A stretch of DNA of 64,000 nt from Streptomyces fildesensis (GTDB lineage Bacteria; Actinomycetota; Actinomycetes; Streptomycetales; Streptomycetaceae): NCBI RefSeq assembly GCF_016107395.1, contig NZ_JAAIKO010000034.1, forward strand, positions 1 through 64,000. The letters are read 5' to 3'. Numbering within the stretch: position 1 is the first letter of the stretch; every line of letters begins with the position of its first letter. Shown one piece after another: positions 33,694-42,643 of the stretch. The notes beneath the pieces are model-generated. The model did not search any database and was not told where the DNA came from. It saw only the letters and a program-made list of their open reading frames with translations. The position numbers and the translations under genes are program-made.

Positions 33694-34191
33694 ATGCTTG
33701 AACTACGTAGTCTGACATCAGACGACTGGCCCCTTTGGCGGGAGTTGCGACTGGCCGCGCTTACTGAGGCGCCCTACGCGTTCGGATCGACGCTGGCTCA
33801 GTGGCAGGGCTCCGGCGACCGAGAGGCACGCTGGCGTGCCCGTCTGTCGATTCCTGGAGCGCTCGATCTCGTCGCGCTCCTCGACGGCCTTCCGGTGGGC
33901 ATCGCCAGCGGAGTACCGGGCGAGGGAACAGATAATGTGGAGTTGATCTCGATGTGGGTCGCCCCCACGGCTCGGGGCAAGGGCGTGGGTGACTACCTGA
34001 TCCAGGCGGTCGAGCGGTGGGGAGCGGAGCGCGGCGTCACGACGCTGCGGTTGTCCGTCATGCCGGACAACCGCAAGGCGACCGCACTCTATGAGCGGCA
34101 CGGTTTCACGGACACGGGTGAGCCCGGCGATCTTCTGCCCGATGGCATTGGCAGGGAGCGGGTCATGGCGAAGAGCCTGGCCGCTGTCTGA
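33694..34191 (+). CDS. GNAT-family N-acetyltransferase
   Basis: A 165-residue acetyltransferase: MLELRSLTSDDWPLWRELRLAALTEAPYAFGS at the start, VELISMWVAPTARGKGVGDYLIQAVERWGAERGVTTLRLSVMPDNRKATALYERHGFTDTGE with the acetyl-CoA loop (RGKGVG, motif A) and the ALYERHGF motif B. Transfers an acetyl group to an amine; substrate unknown. ATG 33694. Single gene. Confidence 0.85.
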   Translation: MLELRSLTSDDWPLWRELRLAALTEAPYAFGSTLAQWQGSGDREARWRARLSIPGALDLVALLDGLPVGIASGVPGEGTDNVELISMWVAPTARGKGVGDYLIQAVERWGAERGVTTLRLSVMPDNRKATALYERHGFTDTGEPGDLLPDGIGRERVMAKSLAAV

Positions 34192-34824
34192 TCTCCATAT
34201 CCGGGCACGGCGGGATCCCTCACTGGGTCAGGCTGCGGCGGCGAGGGGGCGTCCGCCCCAGCGGATGCCCTTCTCGCTGCGGATGCGGATGCGGGGTGCT
34301 GCGTGAACCACGCGGCCACAGCGCTAGCCGAGTTCGAGCTGGTTGGTTGGCATCCGGAGCTCATGCAACCCCACGTCTGCCCAGAACTGCTCCGGCGGCC
34401 CGCACATCCGTTACACCTCACTACCGCTACACCTGCGGACAGAACCCGGTGAGTTCGGATCCATCTGCCCACCCGGTGCGCAGATGACCAGGGAAGTGCG
34501 GGCGGGCGCACCGAAGCCGCCCTTCCTTCCGCTCGGGCTCATGGTCGACTCCTTCGCTCACGGCGGCGGTCCGGTCCGACGCGTCCGCGGAGCGGATTCG
34601 GGGCCGGGAGGTGCTGGCCGACCTCGCAGTTTCGCAGCCCTCGCTAACGTCTCACTCACGTTTCGCTTACGTGATGCCCGTGGCTGTGAGCGGGTGGAAT
34701 CGGGTGCCGATCAGGCTTGCCCGGACCCGGGCACGCGGTACAGCATGACCTTGCGTGACGTCGCCGATCGAAGGTTCCCGAGGAAGGGAACCGTGTCGGC
34801 AGTGGTCGGCAGCGGCCGGCGGTG
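34192..34824. other. Intergenic stretch with a minus-strand gene-end fragment
   Basis: About 630 bases without an intact gene. The minus strand at about 34219-34310 reads VVHAAPRIRIRSEKGIRWGGRPLAAAA then stop, which looks like the true C-terminus of a lost gene, but the frame is closed by a TAG a few codons earlier. The rest shows no coding character. Confidence 0.3.
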
Positions 34825-35835
34825 TCAGGCCAGCGAGGCGGCGTGGGCGGGGTCGATGGCGTGCTGGAGCGGCCGGTTCTGTGTGAAGCGGCGGAGTTCG
34901 CCGAGCACGAGCTGTCCGAGGCGGTGGCGTTCGGCGCCCATGGCGCCGCCCAGGTGCGGTGTCAGGACGACGTTGGGAAGGGTGAACAGTGGTGAGTCAT
35001 GAGCCGGGGGCTCGGGGTGCGTTACGTCGAGTACGGCGGTGAGGTCGGGCCTGGCGTGCAGGACCTGCGCGGCGGCCGTCTCGTCGATCAGCGCGCCCCG
35101 CGCGGTGTTGATCAGTGTCGTGCCCGGCCCCATGGAGTTGAGCAGCCGTGCCCCGATCGAGCCGCGGGTCTGGGGCAGCAGCGGTGCGTGGAGGCTGACG
35201 ACGTGACTGGTGGCGAAGAGTTCCTCGATGGAGATCAGCCGGACTCCCGCGCGCTGGGCGGTGTCCTGGGAGGCGACGGGATCCGTGGCGAGGACCTCGA
35301 CTTCGAAGCGGGCGAGGTGGGCGGCGACGAGCCGGCCGATGTGCCCGAGTCCCAACAGGCCGACCCGTGACCGGTACGCGCCCGGGACGTCGGGATCGGT
35401 GGGGAAGCGGCGGCTCTGCGCCATCTCCCGCTCGATGCGGTGGGCCTGTTTCAGTCCGAGCAGGACATGGGCGAGGGTGAACTCCGCCACCGGAACGGCA
35501 TTGGCCGCGGCGGCCGCGACGATCGGGATGTCGCGCTCCCAGAAGGCGGGTGTGGTCAGGTGCCGGACGGACCCCGCCGCGACGAGAACGGCCCGCAGCC
35601 GAGGGGCCCGTGACAGGAGGGCGCCGTCGAGAAGGGGTGCACCCCAGCCTGTGAGCAGAATGTCGACGGTCCGCAGCACGTCGGGGTCCGCGTCGAGCTC
35701 CTGCCGGGTGAGGGGCGGTCCCTGCCAGTGCACGAGCCGGCCGATCTCGGCCAGTACTGCGGGCGGGTAGACGTCGGCCCGGCGTTCTTCCTCCATGACC
35801 AACAGGGCTGTCGGTGCGGTGGCCGGTGCGTTCAT
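34825..35835 (-). CDS. D-isomer-specific 2-hydroxyacid dehydrogenase
   Basis: A 336-residue NAD-dependent dehydrogenase. The Rossmann motif is RVGLLGLGHIGRLVAAHLARFEVEVLATDP; catalytic Arg lies in INTARGALID, Glu in LDVTHPEPPAHDSPLF, and His in VVLTPHLGGAMGAERHRLGQ. It reduces 2-keto acids or oxidises 2-hydroxy acids in the cytoplasm. ATG 35835. Divergent from the sugar ABC importer and probably part of the same regulon, perhaps acting on a sugar-acid intermediate. Confidence 0.85.
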   Translation of the reverse strand: MNAPATAPTALLVMEEERRADVYPPAVLAEIGRLVHWQGPPLTRQELDADPDVLRTVDILLTGWGAPLLDGALLSRAPRLRAVLVAAGSVRHLTTPAFWERDIPIVAAAAANAVPVAEFTLAHVLLGLKQAHRIEREMAQSRRFPTDPDVPGAYRSRVGLLGLGHIGRLVAAHLARFEVEVLATDPVASQDTAQRAGVRLISIEELFATSHVVSLHAPLLPQTRGSIGARLLNSMGPGTTLINTARGALIDETAAAQVLHARPDLTAVLDVTHPEPPAHDSPLFTLPNVVLTPHLGGAMGAERHRLGQLVLGELRRFTQNRPLQHAIDPAHAASLA

Positions 35836-36315
35836 GTCGGGTTGTCTCCTCGGCCTGTCCGGTGGTGGACCGGCAGCCGGACGGTCGGCGGTCCCTGCTC
35901 GGATGTGATGGAAAGCGTCTGGCTTTATGTCGTGGATTGGTGGGGGCTGTTCGTTGTCCGGCCCGTAGCTCGCAGGAACCATACATCGGATCACTGAAAT
36001 GTCATCGCCGTGACCCTGGATGTCGATCTTCCTTGGTCGAGTGGCGGCCGTGGGGAACGAGGCGCCCCTTGGGGTGAACAACCGTTCCCGTCGATGCCCA
36101 ACTTGTATGGCCAAGAACCCATTTATAGGAGTCGGGTCGTCCCTCCCATCCGTCGCGCCGGCTGGAGGAGGTGCGGAAGTGTGCCAGATGAGCGCTCCTT
36201 CGGTCAGTCGAAACCCTTTGTATTCATCGGACTATTGACCGTTGATTCGGACCCGGTTACCGTCCCAGCAAGCGCTTTCTAGACCGCGGTGATGCGGGCG
36301 AAACCGGGAGTTGTC
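35836..36315. promoter_or_regulatory. Divergent control region of the glycan-utilisation locus
   Basis: A 480-bp non-coding region between the dehydrogenase and ABC genes. It contains a partial LacI-like half site GAAAGCG (35911-35917) near the dehydrogenase side, two copies of a CATCGGA element (ATACATCGGAT at 35981-35991 and ATTCATCGGAC at 36222-36232), and the promoter/operator described separately. No regulator gene is encoded in the locus itself. Confidence 0.5.
36235..36280 (+). promoter_or_regulatory. Promoter and LacI-type operator for the ABC importer operon
   Basis: TTGACC (36235-36240), 17 bases, TACCGT (36258-36263) fits a vegetative promoter. Immediately downstream AGCAAGCGCTTTCT (36267-36280), an imperfect palindrome around AAGCGCTT, overlaps the expected start point; this is the operator class used by LacI/CcpA-type sugar repressors. 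Confidence 0.7.
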
Positions 36316-37644
36316 ATGCAGAGATCGCGATGGATCGGCGCGGGGGCCCTCGCCTCGGTTCTGATCCTCACCAGCTGTACCTCCGGGGCTGCGGGAGTGG
36401 ATGCCAAGCAGAACCCCAAGGCACCTCTCGAGCTCTGGACCAGGACGACCCCGGGCGGACCGGGGGAGAAGGGCGCACTGCAGCTCGCCGCCGCCTTCGA
36501 GAAGGCCACGGGCTACCAGGTCAAGGTCACGGCCATCTTCGACGACTTCGAGACCAAACTGCAGCAGCGGGCCGCCCAGAAGAAGCTCCCCGACATCGTC
36601 ATGAACGACGTGACGCAGCTCGGAACCATGCACAGCCAAGGTCTGCTCCGAGAGATCGACCTGGGCAAGATCAAGGACAGCAAGCAGATCATCGAACAGG
36701 GCCTGAAGTCCGGGCAGAGCCTGGACGGCAAGCAGTACGGACTGCCGTTCTCCGCGCAGGCGTCCGCGCTGCTGATCCGCAAGGACTGGCGCGAGAAGCT
36801 GAAGCTCGACGTCCCGCGCAACTGGGACGACTTCGCCGCGATGGCCACGGCCTTCACCACTCAGGACCCCGACGGGGACGGCAAGAACAACACCGCCGGG
36901 CTCGCCGCCCCGCTGTCCACCAAGCGCGGTTACGCCTCCTGGTACTTCTCGAACTTCCTGTGGGCCGCGGGCGGCGACTTCATCACCGAGGCCGGCAAGG
37001 GCACGTACAAGCCGGCGATGACCACCGCGGCGTCGGTGCAGGCCATGCAGTGGTTCCGCGACCTGGGGTGCAAGGCCAAGGCCATCCAGCCCGGCGCGGT
37101 GACCATGGACACCCCGCCGACGAACGAGACGTTCGAGTCGGGTCGAGCCGGCATGTTCGTCGTCGGCCCGTACCTGCTGCCGCGCTTCGACAAGTCCCTG
37201 GGCAAGGACAAGTACGAGGTCGTGCCGATGCCCAAGGGACCCAAGGACGCCACCGTCCTCGCCGAGGGCGGCTCCGTCTACCTGATGGCCGGCTCGGACA
37301 ACCAGGCCGGCCAGGACGCCTTCGCCGGCTTCGCGGTGTCCGTCGAAGGCCAGAAGAAGGGGATGGAGGGCGCCACCGGCTACACCGTGCAACTTCCCGT
37401 CAACACCGCCGTGGACATCTCCCAGATCCGTCCCGACCCGCGCTGGAAGACCTACGCCCAGGCGTACCAGGACTCCGGGCGGTACGCGCCCTCCATACCG
37501 AACTGGACGCCGGTGCGGCAGGTGACGGCGGACGCGGTGAACGCGCTGATGGCGGACTGCGGCCTCGACATCAACGCCAAGTTGGGTGAGCTCGACAAGC
37601 AGCTCGCCGATATCCTCAAGGAGCAGGGGATCGCCGCGTCATGA
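36316..37644 (+). CDS. Sugar ABC importer substrate-binding lipoprotein
   Basis: A 442-residue family 1 solute-binding protein: signal peptide MQRSRWIGAGALASVLILTSC with lipobox LTSC (Cys21), then LELWTRTTPGGPGEKGALQLAAAFEKATGYQVKVTAIFDDFETKLQQRAAQKKLPDIV and later GRAGMFVVGPYLLPRF and ALMADCGLDI. It is anchored outside the membrane and delivers an oligosaccharide or sugar to the two permeases downstream. ATG 36316 follows CGGGAG. First gene of the catabolic operon, behind a LacI-type operator. Confidence 0.9.
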   Translation: MQRSRWIGAGALASVLILTSCTSGAAGVDAKQNPKAPLELWTRTTPGGPGEKGALQLAAAFEKATGYQVKVTAIFDDFETKLQQRAAQKKLPDIVMNDVTQLGTMHSQGLLREIDLGKIKDSKQIIEQGLKSGQSLDGKQYGLPFSAQASALLIRKDWREKLKLDVPRNWDDFAAMATAFTTQDPDGDGKNNTAGLAAPLSTKRGYASWYFSNFLWAAGGDFITEAGKGTYKPAMTTAASVQAMQWFRDLGCKAKAIQPGAVTMDTPPTNETFESGRAGMFVVGPYLLPRFDKSLGKDKYEVVPMPKGPKDATVLAEGGSVYLMAGSDNQAGQDAFAGFAVSVEGQKKGMEGATGYTVQLPVNTAVDISQIRPDPRWKTYAQAYQDSGRYAPSIPNWTPVRQVTADAVNALMADCGLDINAKLGELDKQLADILKEQGIAAS

Positions 37645-38612
37645 GCCTCGACCAGGCGGAACCGGCCGCCCGTGCGGCAGCCGGCTCCGCCCCCCGCGAA
37701 CCGGCCCTCCGGGGCGGCGGGACCGCCGGTCGTCGGGGGCGCAGCCGCAGATCGGGCCGGTGGTGGACGCCCTGGCTCTTCCTCGCCCCGGCGCTGCTGC
37801 TCTTCCTGTACTTCAAGTTCATTCCCATGGCCAGCGCGCTGACCATGTCCTTCCAGGATGTGCAGCCCTACCTGGGAAACCGGTGGGTCGGCACCGAGAA
37901 CTACGCCACGGTGCTGCAGTCGCACGGATTCCGTGAGGCCGCGTGGCACACGGTCGTGCTCGCCGTCGGCGAGACCGTCGGCGCGATGTCACTCGGCTTC
38001 GCCCTGGCCCTGCTGATGGAGGGGCAGAGCCGGCGACTGGGATTCGTGCGCTCCGCGGCGTTCCTTCCGGTGGTGGTGCCGCTCGCGGTCGTCGCCGAAC
38101 TGTGGCGGATCATGTACCACCCGACCGGGGACGGCATGCTCAACTCCGTTCTGGGCCTGGTGGGAGCCGGTCCGTCGGGGTTCATCAACGACCCCGACAC
38201 GTCGATGGCCTCCATCATGCTCACCGGCATCTGGCGGGGTGCCCCCTACGACATGATGATTTTCCTCGCCGGACTGACGAGCGTGGACCGCGGCCTGTAC
38301 GAGGCGGCGAAGGTCGACGGGGCCTCCCGGTGGCAGCGGGTGTGGTACGTGACGGTGCCCGGACTGCGGTCGGTGTTCTCGATTCTGTTCATCCTCGCCG
38401 CGATCCGCGGACTGCGCGTGTTCACCGAGGTGTTCCTGCTCACCAACGGGGGGCCCAACGGCTCCACCGAGGTCGTCATGACCCTCATCTACAAGCTCGG
38501 GCTCGAGCAGAACCGGCTCGGCGTCGGCGCGGCGGGAGCGGTCCTGCTGTTCGTCGCGACGCTGATCCTGACCATCATCGTCCAACTGCTGCGGCGGAGG
38601 GAGAGCAAGTGA
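37641..38612 (+). CDS. Sugar ABC importer permease (MalF type)
   Basis: A 323-residue permease with a 40-residue Arg/Ala-rich cytoplasmic N-terminus, six membrane helices starting at WLFLAPALLLFLYFKFIPMA, and the EAA loop YEAAKVDGASRWQRVWYVTVPGL near residue 215. It pairs with the next permease to form the channel. ATG 37641 overlaps the binding-protein stop by 4 nt. No ATPase gene is present in the locus, so a shared MsiK-type ATPase elsewhere is expected. Confidence 0.9.
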   Translation: MSLDQAEPAARAAAGSAPREPALRGGGTAGRRGRSRRSGRWWTPWLFLAPALLLFLYFKFIPMASALTMSFQDVQPYLGNRWVGTENYATVLQSHGFREAAWHTVVLAVGETVGAMSLGFALALLMEGQSRRLGFVRSAAFLPVVVPLAVVAELWRIMYHPTGDGMLNSVLGLVGAGPSGFINDPDTSMASIMLTGIWRGAPYDMMIFLAGLTSVDRGLYEAAKVDGASRWQRVWYVTVPGLRSVFSILFILAAIRGLRVFTEVFLLTNGGPNGSTEVVMTLIYKLGLEQNRLGVGAAGAVLLFVATLILTIIVQLLRRRESK

Positions 38613-39475
38613 GTGCGCCGACCGAGACCGCGCTGGGCCTGACCGAGAGCCGCAGCGTCGGCGGACGGATCCTGAAGGCCGTCATCTACCTGCTGGTCCT
38701 GACGGTGTTCGCGGGCCCGCTGCTGGCCCTGCTCGTCGGCGCCTTCGGCCACATCAAGGACCCGACGCAGCTGAGCGTCGTGCCCAAGGGCTTCACGTTG
38801 GACAACTTCCGGATCGCCTTCGACCAGGGGGTGCTCAAGTACCTGCTGAACTCGTTCTTCGTCGTCGGCTTCGGGCTGCTGCTCCAGGTCGTTGTCTCCG
38901 TGCTGGCCGGATACGCGCTGGCCCGGAAGGTGTTTCCCGGAATGACGCTGGCGCTCGTCGCCATCCTGGCGACGCTGATGCTGCCCGAGGAGATCCTGGC
39001 CCTCCCGCTGTCTGTCATTCTCTCCGACCTGCCGGTCGTCCACTTCAACCTCATCGGCACCCTCGCCGGCATGATCGTCCCGCTGGGCGCCTGGGGATTC
39101 TCCATCCTGGTGATGACCGAGTTCATGAAGGACGTGCCACGCGAACTGGAAGAGGCCGCCCGCATCGACGGCGCCGGAGACCTGCGGATCTTCGCCCAGA
39201 TCATTCTGCCGATGTGCAAGCCCGCCCTCGGCGTCATCGGAGTCTTCGGCTTCACCATGATCTGGGACCAGTACCTGCTGCCCCTGCTCGTCTCCACGGA
39301 CTCCTCCTCGTACACGCTGCCGCTGGCGCTGCGGACCCTGCGGATCGACCCGGCCGTGACGCCCGGAGTGGTGATGGCCGCCTCGTTGCTGGCCCTGCTG
39401 CCCTCGGTGATCGTCTTCCTGTTCTTCCAGCGGTCCTTCGTCAGCGGTCTGTCCTCCGGGGCGCTCAAGGGCTGA
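38609..39475 (+). CDS. Sugar ABC importer permease (MalG type)
   Basis: A 288-residue partner permease with six helices and the EAA loop LEEAARIDGAGDLRIFAQIILPMCKPALG near residue 175. GTG 38609 overlaps the stop of the MalF-type gene by 4 nt (GTGA). Topology and length are standard for carbohydrate uptake family 1. It ends the tightly coupled importer part; the lytic enzymes follow after 278 bp. Confidence 0.9.
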   Translation: MSAPTETALGLTESRSVGGRILKAVIYLLVLTVFAGPLLALLVGAFGHIKDPTQLSVVPKGFTLDNFRIAFDQGVLKYLLNSFFVVGFGLLLQVVVSVLAGYALARKVFPGMTLALVAILATLMLPEEILALPLSVILSDLPVVHFNLIGTLAGMIVPLGAWGFSILVMTEFMKDVPRELEEAARIDGAGDLRIFAQIILPMCKPALGVIGVFGFTMIWDQYLLPLLVSTDSSSYTLPLALRTLRIDPAVTPGVVMAASLLALLPSVIVFLFFQRSFVSGLSSGALKG

Positions 39476-39753
39476 CCCGCGAACCGACCACCGACCCACG
39501 AACTGACCGCTGACTCGCGGACCGACCCGCGGCCCCGGTGACTTCGTAGCCCGCGCAGCCCGCGCAGCCCGCGCGGCCCGTTCCGGCCCGTTCCGGCCCG
39601 CGGCCTGCGCCGGCCCCGCAGCCCGCACCGGCCCCCGGGGCCTGCCACCCTGACGTGCCTGCGCGTCGGCCCGGTTCCCGCCCCCGTTCCCTACGACCAG
39701 CCCTGACGCGCACCGAAAAGCCGCCGGACGCCGATGAGAAAGAGCGATTCCCC
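39476..39753. other. GC-rich, repeat-containing intergenic spacer
   Basis: 278 bases composed of short imperfect direct repeats (GCAGCCCGC units at 39553-39575, GTTCCGGCCC twice at 39580-39599, and GACCGAC-type units at 39480-39530). No gene or clear promoter was seen, so whether the fucosidase has its own promoter is open. Confidence 0.4.
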
Positions 39754-41130
39754 ATGACTCCGAGCACCGACACCCCGCCGGCGCACCCGTCCGCGACCCC
39801 GGATCCCGTAGGAGGCCCGGAGACGAACTGGTTCACCACCGCCCGGTTCGGCATGTTCGTCCATTGGGGTCTGTACTCCCTCGCCGCACGGCACGAGTGG
39901 GTCAAAAACCGTGAGCGACTGACCGACGAGCAGTACCAGGTGTACTTCGACCACTTCGACCCGGACCGCTACGACCCCGCCCAGTGGGCCAGAGCGGCCA
40001 AGGCGGCGGGCATGCGGTACGTCGTGCTCACCACCAAGCACCACGACGGCTTCTGCCTGTGGGACAGCGCCCTGACCGAGTACAAGGTCACCAACACCCC
40101 GCACGGCCGTGACCTCGTGGGGCCGTTCGTCGAGGCGTGCCGCGCCGAGGGGCTCAAGGTCGGCCTCTACTACTCGCTGATCGACTGGCACCATCCGTCC
40201 TTCCCCGTGGACGGCACCCATCCGCAGCGCGACGACGAGGCGTTCAAGGCATCCCACGCCGAGCGGGACATCCGCGACTACCAGCGCTATCTGCACGGCC
40301 AGGTCCGCGAGTTGCTGACCTCGTTCGGACGCGTCGACTACCTGTTCTTCGACTTCTCGTATGCCGGGCGCACCTGGTGGGGCGGCAAGGGACCCGACGA
40401 CTGGGACTCCCCGCAGCTCCTGCGGACCATTCGCGAACTGCAGCCGCACGTCCTCGTCAACGACCGGACCGGCCTTCCCGGGGACTTCGTCACCCCCGAG
40501 CAGTACCAGCCGTCCGGTCCCATGACCGACAACGGGCGACCCGTGCTGTGGGAAGCCTGCCAGACGCTCAACGGCAGCTGGGGCTACGACCGGGACAACC
40601 TGGACCACAAGAGCCCCGACCTGCTGATCCGCATGCTCGTCGACGGCGTGTCCAAGGGCGGCAACCTGCTGCTCAACGTGGGACCCACCGGCCGCGGCGC
40701 TCTCGACCCGCGCGACACCGCGGTCCTGGAGGAGATCGGCCGGTGGACGCAACTGCACGAACGGGCGATCCGCGGCTGCGGACCCTCCTCGTACACCGCC
40801 CCCGCCGAATGCCGGTACACCCAGCGCGGCGACCGGCTCTACGTCCACCTGTTCGCCTGGCCGCTGCGTCACCTGCACCTGCCGGGCCTGGCCGGCCGGG
40901 TGCGCTACGCCCAACTGCTCAACGACGCGTCCGAGATCATCCCGGTGCACATCGACCCGGACCGGCCCGCGGTCAACACCGAGATGGGCGGACAGCCGGC
41001 CGGAACGCTCACGCTCCAGCTCCCGGTCCGGCGCCCCGATACCCCCGTACCTGTCATCGAACTGTTCCTGGACACCCAGGAAACCCAGGACGCCGGGGAC
41101 ACCACCCGGGACACCCTGGCCGCCGGCTGA
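39754..41130 (+). CDS. GH29 alpha-L-fucosidase
   Basis: A 458-residue GH29 glycosidase. WFTTARFGMFVHWGLYSLAARHEW and VLTTKHHDGFCLWDS (His96, His97) are family signatures of the fucose-binding site; the likely nucleophile is Asp200 in VDYLFFDFSYAG; GGNLLLNVGPTGRG closes the barrel. A beta-sandwich of about 90 residues follows. There is no signal peptide, so it probably acts inside the cell on imported oligosaccharides. ATG 39754. It lies between the importer and two exported lyases. Confidence 0.9.
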   Translation: MTPSTDTPPAHPSATPDPVGGPETNWFTTARFGMFVHWGLYSLAARHEWVKNRERLTDEQYQVYFDHFDPDRYDPAQWARAAKAAGMRYVVLTTKHHDGFCLWDSALTEYKVTNTPHGRDLVGPFVEACRAEGLKVGLYYSLIDWHHPSFPVDGTHPQRDDEAFKASHAERDIRDYQRYLHGQVRELLTSFGRVDYLFFDFSYAGRTWWGGKGPDDWDSPQLLRTIRELQPHVLVNDRTGLPGDFVTPEQYQPSGPMTDNGRPVLWEACQTLNGSWGYDRDNLDHKSPDLLIRMLVDGVSKGGNLLLNVGPTGRGALDPRDTAVLEEIGRWTQLHERAIRGCGPSSYTAPAECRYTQRGDRLYVHLFAWPLRHLHLPGLAGRVRYAQLLNDASEIIPVHIDPDRPAVNTEMGGQPAGTLTLQLPVRRPDTPVPVIELFLDTQETQDAGDTTRDTLAAG

Positions 41131-41177
41131 GCGCCAGCCGGCACACCGTCCGTCCACCACACCCTCACGGAGGCACC

Positions 41178-42611
41178 ATGCAACGCCGCACGTTCCTCAT
41201 GGGCACCGCGGCAGGGGCGGCGCTGGCCGTCGCCCCCGTCGGCGGACCGCTGAGCGCCAGCGCCAGCTCAGCCCCGGCGGCCGTCCGCACGCTGGACGAG
41301 CTGCAGGCCGCGATCGACCGGGCACGACCCGGTGACCGGATCATCGTGGCCGACGGGACCTACACCGTCCCACCGGACCGCCCGCTCACCGTTCGGAACA
41401 AGCAGGGCACCCGGCGCGCGCCCGTCACCATCGCCGCCCGGACGCGCGGCGGCGTCATCCTGGAAGGCGAGCACAGCTTCCTCCTCGAAGCGTCCAGCCA
41501 CATCACCCTCAGCGGCTTCTCCTTCCGGCAGAAGAACACCCTGGACCTCCCCCCGGACTGCTCGCACATCCGGCTCACCCGCAACGACTTCCAACTGGCC
41601 GACATCGAGGGCGTGCACTGGGTGATGGTGCGCGCGGACGACAGCAGCGTCGACCACAACCACTTCCACGGCAAGAGCACCCTCGGCATCTACCTCGGCA
41701 TCGAGGGCGCGAACACGGAGGAGATGGCCCAGCGCGTCCACGTGTACCGCAACTACTTCTCCGACCACACCTTCCCCGGCTCCAACGGCGGCGAACCGAT
41801 CCGGCTCGGCGTCAGCCCCCGAGCCCTGTCCAGCGCCCACGCGGTCGTGGAGTACAACCTGTTCGAGCGCGCCAACGGCGATCCCGAGGCGATCTCGGTG
41901 AAGAGCTCGGACAACACCATCCGGTACAACACCATCCGCGACAGTCTCGGCGGGATCGTCCTGCGGCACGGCAACCGCAACCGGGTGGAAGCCAACCACC
42001 TCGTCGACGGCACGGAGGGCGTGCGGATCTATGGCAACGACCATGTGATCGTCAACAACTACCTCGCCGGCCTGTCCGGGCGGGCCCTGGTGATCGGCAG
42101 CGGTTCGGAGCGCGATCACCTCCCCGGTGAGACGCCCGAGGCGCGCCGCGGCAACGACGCCCCCGACCGGATCCTCATCGCGTACAACACCCTGCTGAAC
42201 AACAACGGCACGCTCTCCGGGGAGAGTCAGCGTCCGCACGAGCCGCGGGACGTCACCGTCGCGGACAACCTGTTCGTCGCGGACACCGGCCAACTGGTCG
42301 CGATGGCGAACACCGTGCGCTTCACCTGGTCGGGCAATCTCCTGTGGGGTGCCGCCGCCGACGGCAACATCCCCGCCGGTGGCGGCATCCGGGTCGACCC
42401 CAGGCTGGTGACGGACCCGCACGGCATCGCCCGGCCGGCCGCCGGCAGCCCGGCGATCGACGCGGGCACGCTGCGGTGGCCGCGCATCACCCACGACATC
42501 GACGGACAGCCCCGCGGCAGGGCCCGGGATGTGGGCGCGGACGAATACTCCCGCCGGGCGCCGAGGCGCGGACCCCTGACCCCGGCCGATGTCGGCCCTC
42601 AGGCCGGCTGA
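41178..42611 (+). CDS. PL6-family polysaccharide lyase, first copy
   Basis: A 477-residue beta-helix protein with a Tat signal (MQRRTFLMGTAAGAAL...SASAS). The PL6 active-site block is intact: NGDPEAISVKSSDNTIRYNTIRDSLGGIVLRHGNRNRV, giving catalytic Lys242 and Arg263 by analogy with chondroitinase B. PL6 enzymes cleave alginate, dermatan/chondroitin sulfate or related uronate polymers by beta-elimination. ATG 41178 follows ACGGAGG. It is a tandem paralogue of the next gene. Confidence 0.85.
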   Translation: MQRRTFLMGTAAGAALAVAPVGGPLSASASSAPAAVRTLDELQAAIDRARPGDRIIVADGTYTVPPDRPLTVRNKQGTRRAPVTIAARTRGGVILEGEHSFLLEASSHITLSGFSFRQKNTLDLPPDCSHIRLTRNDFQLADIEGVHWVMVRADDSSVDHNHFHGKSTLGIYLGIEGANTEEMAQRVHVYRNYFSDHTFPGSNGGEPIRLGVSPRALSSAHAVVEYNLFERANGDPEAISVKSSDNTIRYNTIRDSLGGIVLRHGNRNRVEANHLVDGTEGVRIYGNDHVIVNNYLAGLSGRALVIGSGSERDHLPGETPEARRGNDAPDRILIAYNTLLNNNGTLSGESQRPHEPRDVTVADNLFVADTGQLVAMANTVRFTWSGNLLWGAAADGNIPAGGGIRVDPRLVTDPHGIARPAAGSPAIDAGTLRWPRITHDIDGQPRGRARDVGADEYSRRAPRRGPLTPADVGPQAG

Positions 42612-42643
42612 GCGCACCCGCCCACTTCGACGCAGGAGGCACC

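Noticed and set aside
40137-41177. An 824-codon plus frame that would extend the first PL6 protein by 347 residues
   Set aside because: The extra part is an Arg/Pro-rich shadow of the fucosidase; ACGGAGG and a Tat signal fix the start at 41178.
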